A stretch of DNA of 36,616 nt, taken from Lachnospiraceae bacterium. Its GTDB lineage: Bacteria; Bacillota_A; Clostridia; Lachnospirales; Lachnospiraceae. The position numbers and the translations under genes were made by a program. Location: positions 1 through 36,616 of the forward strand of contig JAILDD010000039.1 in the NCBI GenBank assembly GCA_024689605.1, given 5' to 3'. Below are positions 24,087-31,445 of this stretch, piece after piece. The notes beneath the pieces were generated by a model. It was not told the DNA's origin. It ran no database searches and worked only from the letters and a program-made list of their open reading frames with translations. Numbering within the stretch: position 1 is the stretch's first letter; every line of letters begins with the position of its first letter.

Positions 24087-25400
24087 ATGAGCCTTTATGA
24101 TGAGATCAAAAGCGGAAAAGAAAAGCTTTCCCTGGTGGGACTTGGGTATGTGGGAATGCCTATTGCCGTTGAATTCGCAAAGCGCGGCGTTAAAGTGATA
24201 GGCTACGACCTTAACGAAGCCAAGATAGAAATGTATAAAAACGGTTTTGACCCGACACATGAGGTGGGGGATGAGGTGATAAAGAATTCGGCTGTTGATT
24301 TCACATCTGATGCTGAAAAGCTTAAGGAAGCAAAGTTCCATATTGTCGCCGTTCCTACGCCTGTAAATGATGACCATACACCGGATCTTACACCGGTGGA
24401 AGGTGCTGCAAGGATACTGGGAAAGAACCTTACAAAAGGCTCAATAGTAGTATTTGAATCCACAGTTTATCCAGGAGTAACAGAGGATATCTGCAAGCCT
24501 ATCCTTGAAAAGGAATCGGGTCTTAAGTGTGGGGAAGATTTTAAGATCGGATATTCCCCTGAGCGTATTAATCCCGGAGACAAGGAACACAGATTAAATA
24601 CAATAAAGAAGATCGTTTCCGGTATGGATGAGGAGACTCTGGATATTGTGGCAAACGTATACAGTATTGTTGTTGATGCAGGAGTACACAGAGCTGAGTC
24701 TATAAAGGTTGCGGAAGCTGCCAAAGTTATTGAGAACAGCCAGCGGGATATAAATATTGCCTTTATGAACGAGCTTTCAATAATCTTTAACAAGATGGGG
24801 ATAGATACCCTTGCGGTACTGGAGGCAGCAGGCACCAAGTGGAATTTTCTTCCTTTCAGGCCCGGGCTTGTGGGCGGGCACTGCATAGGAGTGGATCCTT
24901 ATTATCTGACATATAAGGCAGAGGAAGTGGGATACCATTCGCAGATAATCCTTTCAGGCCGCCGTATTAACGATGATATGGGAAGGTATGTGGCTGAGAG
25001 CTGTGTTAAGCAGCTTATACAGCTGTCAAAGCCGGTGAAGGGCGCAAGGGTGGCTGTGCTGGGATTTACATTTAAGGAAAACTGCCCTGATACAAGGAAC
25101 AGCAAGGTGTTTGATATAGTAAAGGAACTCAGGGAATACGGTATCGAGCCTGTGATCGCAGATCCCCAGGCTGATGCTGCAGAGGCAGAAAGACTTTATG
25201 GAATCAAAATGAGCCCCCTGTCTGACGTGAAGGATATGGATGCTGTTATACTTGCAGTAGCACACAAGGAATTTGCAGATTTATCGGTGGCTGATGTGGA
25301 CAAGTATTTTAAGGGTGATGAAAAGCTGCTACTTGACATAAAGGGTGTATTCAATAAGAAGGAATATGAAGCAGCGGGATACAGGTACTGGAGATTGTAG
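24087..25400 (+). CDS. UDP-N-acetylhexosamine 6-dehydrogenase (TviB/WbpO-like)
   Basis: A 437-residue nucleotide-sugar dehydrogenase that oxidises C6 of a UDP-HexNAc to the uronic acid using NAD. The N-terminal Rossmann motif is VGLGYVGMPIAVEFAKRG; FESTVYPGVTED and GYSPERINPGD mark the UDP-HexNAc branch. The catalytic Cys266 is in GGHCIGVDPYYL. The C-terminal domain includes LGFTFKENCPDTRNSK. AGAGGA at 24074-24079 is well spaced for the ATG. The next gene, a WbpP/TviC-like 4-epimerase, starts one base after the stop, the pairing that makes UDP-GalNAcA in Vi-antigen-type pathways. Whether GlcNAc or GalNAc is oxidised first is not readable. Confidence 0.92.
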   Translation: MSLYDEIKSGKEKLSLVGLGYVGMPIAVEFAKRGVKVIGYDLNEAKIEMYKNGFDPTHEVGDEVIKNSAVDFTSDAEKLKEAKFHIVAVPTPVNDDHTPDLTPVEGAARILGKNLTKGSIVVFESTVYPGVTEDICKPILEKESGLKCGEDFKIGYSPERINPGDKEHRLNTIKKIVSGMDEETLDIVANVYSIVVDAGVHRAESIKVAEAAKVIENSQRDINIAFMNELSIIFNKMGIDTLAVLEAAGTKWNFLPFRPGLVGGHCIGVDPYYLTYKAEEVGYHSQIILSGRRINDDMGRYVAESCVKQLIQLSKPVKGARVAVLGFTFKENCPDTRNSKVFDIVKELREYGIEPVIADPQADAAEAERLYGIKMSPLSDVKDMDAVILAVAHKEFADLSVADVDKYFKGDEKLLLDIKGVFNKKEYEAAGYRYWRL

Positions 25401-25401
25401 G

Positions 25402-26376
25402 ATGGGATATTCTGAATTAAAGTTTCCGGAGAATACTCTTTTTCTCGTGACAGGTGGAGCAGGATTCATAGGTTCGAACCTGTGCGAGGCTATACTGAAT
25501 CTGGGATACAGGGTAAGATGTCTGGATGACCTTTCTACCGGCAAGCAGAAAAATGTGGATATGTTTGCCGATAATGAAAACTATGAATTCATAAAAGGCG
25601 ACATAAAGGATCTTGATATCTGCCTTAAGGCATGTGAGGGAGTGGACTATGTCCTGAACGAAGCTGCCTGGGGGTCTGTGCCCAGGTCTATAGAAATGCC
25701 GCTATTTTACTGTATGAACAATATCATGGGCACGCTTAATATGCTGGAAGCTGCCAGGCAGAAGGGCGTAAAGAAATTCGTATACGCTTCCAGTTCCAGT
25801 GTGTATGGTGATGAACCTGTGCTCCCAAAGAAGGAAGGCCGTGAGGGGAATCTCCTTTCACCCTATGCAGTGTCAAAGAGGGCTGATGAGGAGTGGGCAA
25901 AGCAGTATACCAGACATTACGGATTGGATACATATGGCCTCAGGTATTTCAATGTGTTCGGAAGAAGACAGGATCCGGACGGAGCTTATGCCGCAGTTAT
26001 TCCGAAATTCATAAAGCAGATGATGAACGGCGAGACTCCCACCATAAACGGAGACGGAAAGCAGAGTCGTGATTTTACATATATAGAAAATGTCATCGAG
26101 GCAAATCTTAAGGCCTGCCTTGCGGGGCACGAGGCTGCCGGTGAAGCATTTAATATCGCATACGGTGGACGTGAATATCTTATTGACATATACCATGACC
26201 TGGAGGATGCCCTTGGAATAAAGATGGAGCCCAACTACGGTCCGGACAGGGCAGGGGATATCAAGCACAGTAATGCAGATATCAGCAAGGCCAGAGAACT
26301 CCTTGGTTATGATCCCGAGTGGAGCTTTGAAAGAGGTATAAAGGACGCTGTGGAGTGGTATAAGGCTAACCTGTGA
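25402..26376 (+). CDS. UDP-HexNAc/HexNAcA 4-epimerase (WbpP/TviC-like)
   Basis: A 324-residue extended SDR enzyme. The NAD motif is VTGGAGFIGSNLCEA; the catalytic residues are in YASSSSVYGDE and SPYAVSKRADEEW. The segment GSVPRSIEMP and LRYFNVFGRRQDPDGAYAAV are typical of the WbpP/TviC group of UDP-N-acetylglucosamine(uronate) 4-epimerases. One oddity is LNEAAWGSVP, where relatives usually have a His-Gln before Ala-Ala. The ATG at 25402 follows GGAG (25390-25393), one base after the dehydrogenase stop, so the two form a functional pair. An in-frame start further up at 25345 lies inside the dehydrogenase gene and is not supported. Confidence 0.9.
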   Translation: MGYSELKFPENTLFLVTGGAGFIGSNLCEAILNLGYRVRCLDDLSTGKQKNVDMFADNENYEFIKGDIKDLDICLKACEGVDYVLNEAAWGSVPRSIEMPLFYCMNNIMGTLNMLEAARQKGVKKFVYASSSSVYGDEPVLPKKEGREGNLLSPYAVSKRADEEWAKQYTRHYGLDTYGLRYFNVFGRRQDPDGAYAAVIPKFIKQMMNGETPTINGDGKQSRDFTYIENVIEANLKACLAGHEAAGEAFNIAYGGREYLIDIYHDLEDALGIKMEPNYGPDRAGDIKHSNADISKARELLGYDPEWSFERGIKDAVEWYKANL

Positions 26377-26414
26377 CAACTGTAGAAAAATTTTTACAGT
26401 CAGCAAAATCTGCG

Positions 26415-26440
26415 GCAGCTTTCCAATTGGGAATTGCTGC
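26415..26440 (+). other. Hairpin in the leader of a glycosyltransferase gene
   Basis: GCAGC (26415-26419) pairs with GCTGC (26436-26440), with an inner TTCC/GGAA stem. A second, AT-rich hairpin ACTGTA/TACAGT (26379-26384 with 26395-26400) lies just upstream. Neither is followed by a T-run, so I do not call a terminator. They could slow the ribosome or RNA polymerase, or protect mRNA between two cistrons. Confidence 0.45.
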
Positions 26441-26466
26441 TCATGATACGGGAAGAGGGGCATAGA

Positions 26467-27615
26467 GTGAAGTTATCACTGGTTGAATATCAGGGGAGAC
26501 AGGATACCACAGGACGTCCTGTGGGACATGCCCCAAAGGTTTTGGCTCAGTATTTTGAAATAGTTCAGAATTCATTTGATACTGATATTTTTGCTCCGGA
26601 GTGCATTCTTAAGGAAAGCGAAAAGAAACTTTCTGACAGGAAAGCTTGGGACGAAAGAAAAAAGAGTAAGAACATACACATACTTCCTGACAGTCTGGTG
26701 ATGAAGGGGAAGAATTCTTTTTCGGATAAGATTCTTAATAAGTTCCGCATGTTCTCAAACATAAATAAAGCATTGAAGAACTCACAGGCTGATGTGGTGT
26801 GGTTTTTTAATACTGAATATTATTTAATGCTTTATCTGGCTGTGGTGGGAAACCACGGGAAAAAGGTATGCGTGACGACTTTTATGGCAGGATTTACGGC
26901 CAAGAAGAACGGAAGGTTTGCCGGAATCAAGCAGAAGATATTTGAGAAAGCACAGAAGAAAATCTCGCTCATTATCGCTACAGGATACGGATATCATTTT
27001 AAGAATGCGAAAAGTGTATATATACCGGATTATACCTATGATGAGGGTATCTATGGTAAATATGTAAACGGGAACTTTGCGTGTGAGATTGGGATTAAAA
27101 TTCCTGAAGGCAGGTATGCCGTGTGCCTGGGGACCATGAATCCCGAAAAACAGCTTGAGGAGATGACAGAAGCATTCAGCCGGATCGGTTATCCGCTTAT
27201 AGTAGCAGGAAGGTTTTACGACAAGGAGAGGCTTGAACGCCTGCGTGTTGTAGCAGCAGATAATATCACTTTTATAGATTCGTATCTTTCAGCGGATGAG
27301 TACTATATGCTCCTGACAAAAGCTGAGTATGTGGTGCTTCCTTATTCGCCGGAGCAGTATGGAACACAGACTTCCGGTGTGCTGCAGGAAGCTGTGTTCT
27401 GCGGCACCATACCGGTGTCATACAACAGGGTGCTTGACGGCAACTGCGTAAAGGGCATAGGTTTCGAAAACTTTGATATGCTTAAGAATGAAGATCTGGA
27501 AATCAGCGCTGAAAAGCGCCGGGATTATCTGGATGAATATGCAAGACTCCGACGGGATGTTTACGACAAAAATAAAATAGAGAAGGATCTCAGGGAAGCC
27601 TTGGCCGGGAGTTAA
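26467..27615 (+). CDS. GT-B-type glycosyltransferase, GTG start
   Basis: About 382 residues, a probable GT-B enzyme (GT4-like C-terminal half). The N-terminus KLSLVEYQGRQDTTGRPVG is not a standard motif and the N-terminal domain is divergent. The C-terminal domain has YAVCLGTMNPEKQLEEM, PLIVAGRFYDKERLERL and LPYSPEQYGTQTSGVLQEA, where the ADP/UDP-binding Glu is expected. The start is probably GTG 26467, eight bases after AGAGG (26454-26458). ATG 26443 and TTG 26434 in the same frame have no good site. It ends the plus-strand glycan block and overlaps the convergent acyltransferase gene by four bases. Confidence 0.78.
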   Translation: MKLSLVEYQGRQDTTGRPVGHAPKVLAQYFEIVQNSFDTDIFAPECILKESEKKLSDRKAWDERKKSKNIHILPDSLVMKGKNSFSDKILNKFRMFSNINKALKNSQADVVWFFNTEYYLMLYLAVVGNHGKKVCVTTFMAGFTAKKNGRFAGIKQKIFEKAQKKISLIIATGYGYHFKNAKSVYIPDYTYDEGIYGKYVNGNFACEIGIKIPEGRYAVCLGTMNPEKQLEEMTEAFSRIGYPLIVAGRFYDKERLERLRVVAADNITFIDSYLSADEYYMLLTKAEYVVLPYSPEQYGTQTSGVLQEAVFCGTIPVSYNRVLDGNCVKGIGFENFDMLKNEDLEISAEKRRDYLDEYARLRRDVYDKNKIEKDLREALAGS

Positions 27616-28172
27616 TCCACCCGGTTATTTATATAGCCTTCCGTAGCATTTTCCCTGTGGTGGATCACTGCAGGGTTTCCGATGACTATGCTGTGGTCGG
27701 GAACATCTATATTTACGAATGCGTTGGGACATATCATTACATCATTTCCTATGCGGACATTTCCTGTTATAACGGCATTTGTGCCGATCCATACATTGTT
27801 ACCTATAACGGGGATCCCTTTTCGTTTTCCTCTGTTGGCCTGTCCGATGGTTACGCCGGTAGAAAGATTTATATTGGAACCCATTTTCACATCAGGGTGA
27901 ACTATCAGCCTGCCCAGGTGTCCTATATAGATACCTGAACCTGCCTGGACTTCCCTGGGAAGAGTGATCTGTGTACGTTCCTGCATTTTATCAAGACGCC
28001 AGCCGTACCATTTTCTGAGAAAACCGCCTTTTTTATAATAATACGCAGCTTTTCTCCATAGGATCAGGTATTTTGCCTGCAATGGCAGCCCGTGTCCGGA
28101 TACAGAAGAATTTTTCTTTATGCCGAGCCTGTGCAGGTCTGAGCGTATGAGTTTTTCGAGTTCTTTATCCAT
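27612..28172 (-). CDS. Hexapeptide-repeat acyltransferase (serine acetyltransferase-like)
   Basis: A 186-residue left-handed beta-helix acyltransferase. The sequence IGHLGRLIVHPDVKMG supplies the catalytic His, and LSTGVTIGQ, VWIGTNAVITGNVRIG and DHSIVIGNPAVIH form successive hexapeptide coils; the end matches the CysE/WcaB group. The N-terminal 60 residues are helical and basic. In a glycan island it more probably O-acetylates a sugar than serine, but CysE function is not excluded. It is the only minus-strand gene and lies tail to tail with the glycosyltransferase. No Shine-Dalgarno sequence precedes its ATG. Confidence 0.88.
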   Translation of the reverse strand: MDKELEKLIRSDLHRLGIKKNSSVSGHGLPLQAKYLILWRKAAYYYKKGGFLRKWYGWRLDKMQERTQITLPREVQAGSGIYIGHLGRLIVHPDVKMGSNINLSTGVTIGQANRGKRKGIPVIGNNVWIGTNAVITGNVRIGNDVMICPNAFVNIDVPDHSIVIGNPAVIHHRENATEGYINNRVD

Positions 28173-28179
28173 GCTGTAT

Positions 28180-28209
28180 ATGATAGCATAACAGTGTTTA
28201 GTCTGTCAT
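28180..28209 (-). promoter_or_regulatory. Candidate promoter for the minus-strand acyltransferase
   Basis: Read on the minus strand, ATGACA (28209-28204) and TATCAT (28185-28180) are 18 bases apart, each matching five of six consensus positions. The -10 ends seven bases before the ATG, so transcription would begin at or next to the start codon and give a leaderless or nearly leaderless mRNA, in keeping with the missing ribosome binding site. Confidence 0.45.
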
Positions 28210-28236
28210 CTGTATTGTGGTGTGATGTGTGGTATC

Positions 28237-28265
28237 TTGAGAAAGCTCCCCAAATGAGATATAAT
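28237..28265 (+). promoter_or_regulatory. Sigma-A promoter for pfkA-dnaX operon
   Basis: TTGAGA (28237-28242), a 17-base spacer and consensus TATAAT (28260-28265). The start would be near 28272, giving a leader of about 100 bases before pfkA. The leader (28272-28356) has only weak pairing (GGCC/GGTC) and matches no riboswitch that I know. It is divergent from the minus-strand acyltransferase promoter, with the -35 boxes about 28 bases apart. Confidence 0.72.
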
Positions 28266-28370
28266 TGACCCTGAGGTTTTAGTTTTGGCCATAAGCGGTC
28301 ATTAGCTCTGATGAAGCTGGTGTAAAGCCTGTGGCAGCATGATCAATTATTGGGATAGGAGGGTTACGAT

Positions 28371-29447
28371 ATGAAGAGAATAGGTATGCTTACAAGCGGC
28401 GGTGACTGTCAGGCTTTGAATGCTGCTATGAGGGGCGTTGTAAAGTGCCTTTATACCAGCGGCGAGCAGGTTGAAATATTCGGATTTTTATCCGGATACA
28501 AGGGGCTCATAAAGAGCGATTTCAAGATGCTTACCGGTGATGATTTTTCCGGCATCCTGACCAAGGGCGGCACCATACTCGGTTCATCCCGTGTGCCCTT
28601 TAAGACAATAGATGAGCCGGATGAAGAGGGAAATAATAAAGTAGAGTGCATGAAGCACACATACCATAAGCTTAACTTGGACTGCCTTGTGATTCTGGGC
28701 GGCAACGGTACTCATAAGACTGCGAACCGTCTCAGGACAGAGGGACTCAATGTCATCACTCTTCCTAAGACTATAGATAACGATCTTTGGGGAACTGATA
28801 TGACCTTCGGGTTCCAGAGTGCCGTGGATATAGCAACTGATGTTATTGACTGCATCCATACTACTGCAGATTCCCATGGACGCGTGTTTATAGTAGAGGT
28901 TATGGGACATAAGGCCGGCTGGCTGACACTTAATGCCGGTATGGCTTCCGGAGCTGATATCATTCTGATCCCGGAAATACCGTATAGCATAGACAGCATC
29001 ATAGAGGCAATTCACAGACGTGAAAAGAGAGGCAGCAAATTTACCATACTTGCAGTTGCGGAAGGTGCTATCTCTAAAGAAGATGCAAAGCTTTCCAAAA
29101 AAGAGTACAAGAAGAAGCTTGAGAAGAGAAAACACCCCAGTGTTTCATATGAAGTAGCAGATGCCATTGCGGAAAGGACCGGGCTTGAGGTTCGTGTGAC
29201 TGTTCCCGGACACATGCAGAGAGGCGGAAGCCCCTGCCCTTATGACCGTGTATTTGCATCACGTCTTGGTGCAGAAGCAGGCAAGCTGATACTTAAGGGC
29301 GAGTATGGATTCATGGTAGGTTACAAGGATCGTGAGATCGTAAGGGTTCCCCTTGAGGATGTGGCAGGAAAGCTTAAGATGGTTTCGCCTGATGCCACCA
29401 TTATAAAAGAGGCAAAAATGCTGGGCATAAGTTTCGGAGACGAGTAA
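28371..29447 (+). CDS. pfkA: 6-phosphofructokinase
   Basis: A 358-residue phosphofructokinase (fructose-6-phosphate to fructose-1,6-bisphosphate), about 40 residues longer than E. coli PfkA. Recognised sites are TSGGDCQALNAAMRG, LGGNGTHKTA, the catalytic PKTIDNDLWGTD, VEVMGHKAGWL and PGHMQRGGSPCPYDR. At the positions that usually separate phosphoryl donors (E. coli 104 and 124) it has Gly and Lys: Gly fits ATP, while Lys is usual in PPi-dependent and group III enzymes, so the donor is not certain. AGGAGGG at 28357-28363 gives a strong start. Its stop TAA shares a base with the dnaX ATG. Confidence 0.94.
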   Translation: MKRIGMLTSGGDCQALNAAMRGVVKCLYTSGEQVEIFGFLSGYKGLIKSDFKMLTGDDFSGILTKGGTILGSSRVPFKTIDEPDEEGNNKVECMKHTYHKLNLDCLVILGGNGTHKTANRLRTEGLNVITLPKTIDNDLWGTDMTFGFQSAVDIATDVIDCIHTTADSHGRVFIVEVMGHKAGWLTLNAGMASGADIILIPEIPYSIDSIIEAIHRREKRGSKFTILAVAEGAISKEDAKLSKKEYKKKLEKRKHPSVSYEVADAIAERTGLEVRVTVPGHMQRGGSPCPYDRVFASRLGAEAGKLILKGEYGFMVGYKDREIVRVPLEDVAGKLKMVSPDATIIKEAKMLGISFGDE

Positions 29448-31045
29448 TGTCATATACAGCACTATACAGAAAATTCCGTCCTGCGGATTTCGACGACGTA
29501 AAAGGGCAGGACCACATAGTAACTACATTAAGGAATCAGATAAAATCAGGAAGGATAGGCCATGCCTATCTTTTCTGCGGTACAAGAGGAACCGGCAAGA
29601 CCACTGTGGCGAAGATCCTTGCCAGGGCGGTCAACTGCGAGAATCCTAAGGATGGGAGTCCCTGTGGCGAATGTGCCATGTGCAAGGCCATAGCAGCCGG
29701 TGAAAACCTTAATGTAGTTGAAATCGATGCAGCATCCCAGACCGGCGTGGAAAATGTCAGAAACATAATTGATGAGCTGGCATACCCGCCGGTAGAGGGT
29801 AAATATAAGGTTTATATTCTGGATGAGGCGCACATGCTTTCGGAAGGCGCGAGGAATGCACTGCTGAAGACATTGGAGGAGCCTCCTTCCTATGTTATAT
29901 TTATACTTGCCACAACAGAGGTGCACCGTATCCCTATAACTGTCATGAGCCGCTGCCAGCGCTATGATTTTCGCAGGATTTCGATAGATACTATAGCGGC
30001 CAGGATGAAAGTACTGATGGAGACGGAAGGCGTAACTGCCGAGGAAAAGGCGCTGCGCTATGTGGCAAAGGCTGCAGACGGATCCATGCGTGACGGCCTA
30101 AGCCTTCTGGACAGGTGTGTGGCATTTAACTACGGCCATGAGCTGACCTATGAAAAGGTTCTGGATGTGCTGGGGGCTGTGGATACTGAAATCTTTAGCG
30201 AGCTGATGAATGTGATAGTGGCAGACGATGTGATCGGTGCCATGGATATCATAGAACGGGTAGTTATGCAGGGACGCGAACTGGGGCAGTTCGTTACAGA
30301 CTTTATACAGTACCTGCGTAACCTTATGCTTTTGAAGGCGGCTGATGATCCCAAGATGGAGGATCTTTTAAATGTTTCCGGTGACCATCTGCAGATATTA
30401 AAGGCGGATGCGTGTAAGCTTGAAATGGAAGCAATATTCAGATATATAGGTGTCTTTTCTGAGCTTCAGGGCAGGATGAAATTTGCATCACAGAAGCGCA
30501 TCCTTTTTGAAATGTACCTGATACGCCTGATGCGGCCGCAGATGGACCGGGATGATGATGCTCTTCTTATGCGGATCAAGAGGCTTGAGGATTTGATCGA
30601 GTCCGGCACATTTGTTCAGGTTGTGCCTGCGGACGGTAGTAACGCTGACCCGGTTTCGGCGGCTGTGCCTGTCACTCCTAAGTCAAGCGGAAAAAAAGTT
30701 GTACTGGACAGGGCCCTGCCTGAAGATGTAAAAAGGATATGCGAAGAGTGGGGCGAGATAGTAAACGGCACGCAGGACATGCTTTTAAAGAGCGTGCTGA
30801 AAAGAGCGGAGCTTACCGTCAGCAAAGATGACACGCTTATGCTGGGATTTAAGGACCAGGTATATGCAGATCAGATAAACGATGAAAATAACCGCAAGCT
30901 GCTTCAGTCAATCCTTAATGAGAGAATCGGCAGAGAGGTTGAATTTGAAACTACATTGTACAAGGGTGATGTAAGGTTCGATGAACAGTATGCGGATATT
31001 ATGGCCATACTGAAGATCGACAAGATAAACACGGTAGAAGAGTGA
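29447..31045 (+). CDS. dnaX: DNA polymerase III tau/gamma subunit
   Basis: A 532-residue clamp-loader ATPase. Walker A is GTRGTGKTTVAKILA (about 46-60). The zinc module has four Cys in NCENPKDGSPCGECAMC, Walker B is YILDEAHMLSE, and sensor 1/SRC is ATTEVHRIPITVMSRCQRYDF. Residues 1 to about 370 cover domains I-III; a low-complexity linker (about 395-415) precedes a C-terminal domain that ends in ERIGREVEFETTLYKG. The gene overlaps pfkA by one base. A run of seven A at 30691-30697 within the linker may allow a short gamma-like form (separate entry). In Firmicutes dnaX, ebfC and recR follow each other as they do here. Confidence 0.96.
   Translation: MSYTALYRKFRPADFDDVKGQDHIVTTLRNQIKSGRIGHAYLFCGTRGTGKTTVAKILARAVNCENPKDGSPCGECAMCKAIAAGENLNVVEIDAASQTGVENVRNIIDELAYPPVEGKYKVYILDEAHMLSEGARNALLKTLEEPPSYVIFILATTEVHRIPITVMSRCQRYDFRRISIDTIAARMKVLMETEGVTAEEKALRYVAKAADGSMRDGLSLLDRCVAFNYGHELTYEKVLDVLGAVDTEIFSELMNVIVADDVIGAMDIIERVVMQGRELGQFVTDFIQYLRNLMLLKAADDPKMEDLLNVSGDHLQILKADACKLEMEAIFRYIGVFSELQGRMKFASQKRILFEMYLIRLMRPQMDRDDDALLMRIKRLEDLIESGTFVQVVPADGSNADPVSAAVPVTPKSSGKKVVLDRALPEDVKRICEEWGEIVNGTQDMLLKSVLKRAELTVSKDDTLMLGFKDQVYADQINDENNRKLLQSILNERIGREVEFETTLYKGDVRFDEQYADIMAILKIDKINTVEE
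30691..30723 (+). other. Possible programmed slippage site in dnaX
   Basis: The in-frame reading is GGA AAA AAA GTT, giving an A.AAA.AAA heptamer. A -1 ribosomal shift, or one extra A from polymerase slippage, leads to codons AGT TGT ACT GGA CAG GGC CCT GCC and then the stop TGA at 30721-30723. The product would have about 425 residues, close to the 431 of E. coli gamma, which is made by -1 shifting at A.AAA.AAG. The only downstream pairing I see is the short palindrome CAGGGCCCTG (30709-30718), a weak stimulator. Confidence 0.5.
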
Positions 31046-31083
31046 TTTTATACAACGAAAATTTTAAACGGGAGGAATGAAAA

Positions 31084-31443
31084 ATGGGTAGAAGAGGCGG
31101 ATACGGCGGAGGTTTTGGCGGAGGCATGCCGGGCAATATGACCAACATGCTCAAGCAGGCACAGCGTATGCAGCGTCAGATGGAAGAGGCGCAGAAGACT
31201 ATAGAAAATAAGGAGTTTACAGCTACTTCGGGCGGTGGTGCTGTGGAAGCGACTGTTACCGGAAAGAAGGTTCTTACGAAGCTGGTGATCGATAAGGATG
31301 CTGTGGATCCCGATGATGTTGAGATGCTCCAGGATATGGTCATGGCAGCAGTGAATGAAGCGCTTAATCAGGCTGAGACTGCAAATGATGAGCTTATGAG
31401 AGGAATTTCTTCCGGGCTCGATCTGAGCGGACTGCCTATTTAA
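31084..31443 (+). CDS. ebfC: Nucleoid-associated protein of the YbaB/EbfC family
   Basis: A 119-residue DNA-binding protein found next to dnaX and recR in most bacteria. After a Gly/Arg-rich N-terminus (RRGGYGGGFGGGMPGN) comes MTNMLKQAQRMQRQMEEAQ, the typical first helix, then the central strands EFTATSGGGAVEATVTGKK and the helix VMAAVNEALNQAE. The Gly-rich start is longer than in E. coli YbaB. GGGAGG at 31070-31075 supports the ATG. It starts 38 bases after dnaX and ends two bases before recR. Confidence 0.94.
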   Translation: MGRRGGYGGGFGGGMPGNMTNMLKQAQRMQRQMEEAQKTIENKEFTATSGGGAVEATVTGKKVLTKLVIDKDAVDPDDVEMLQDMVMAAVNEALNQAETANDELMRGISSGLDLSGLPI

Positions 31444-31445
31444 AA

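Noticed and set aside
28272..28356. A riboswitch in the pfkA leader
   Set aside because: The 85-base leader has only short weak pairings and matches no aptamer core that I know.
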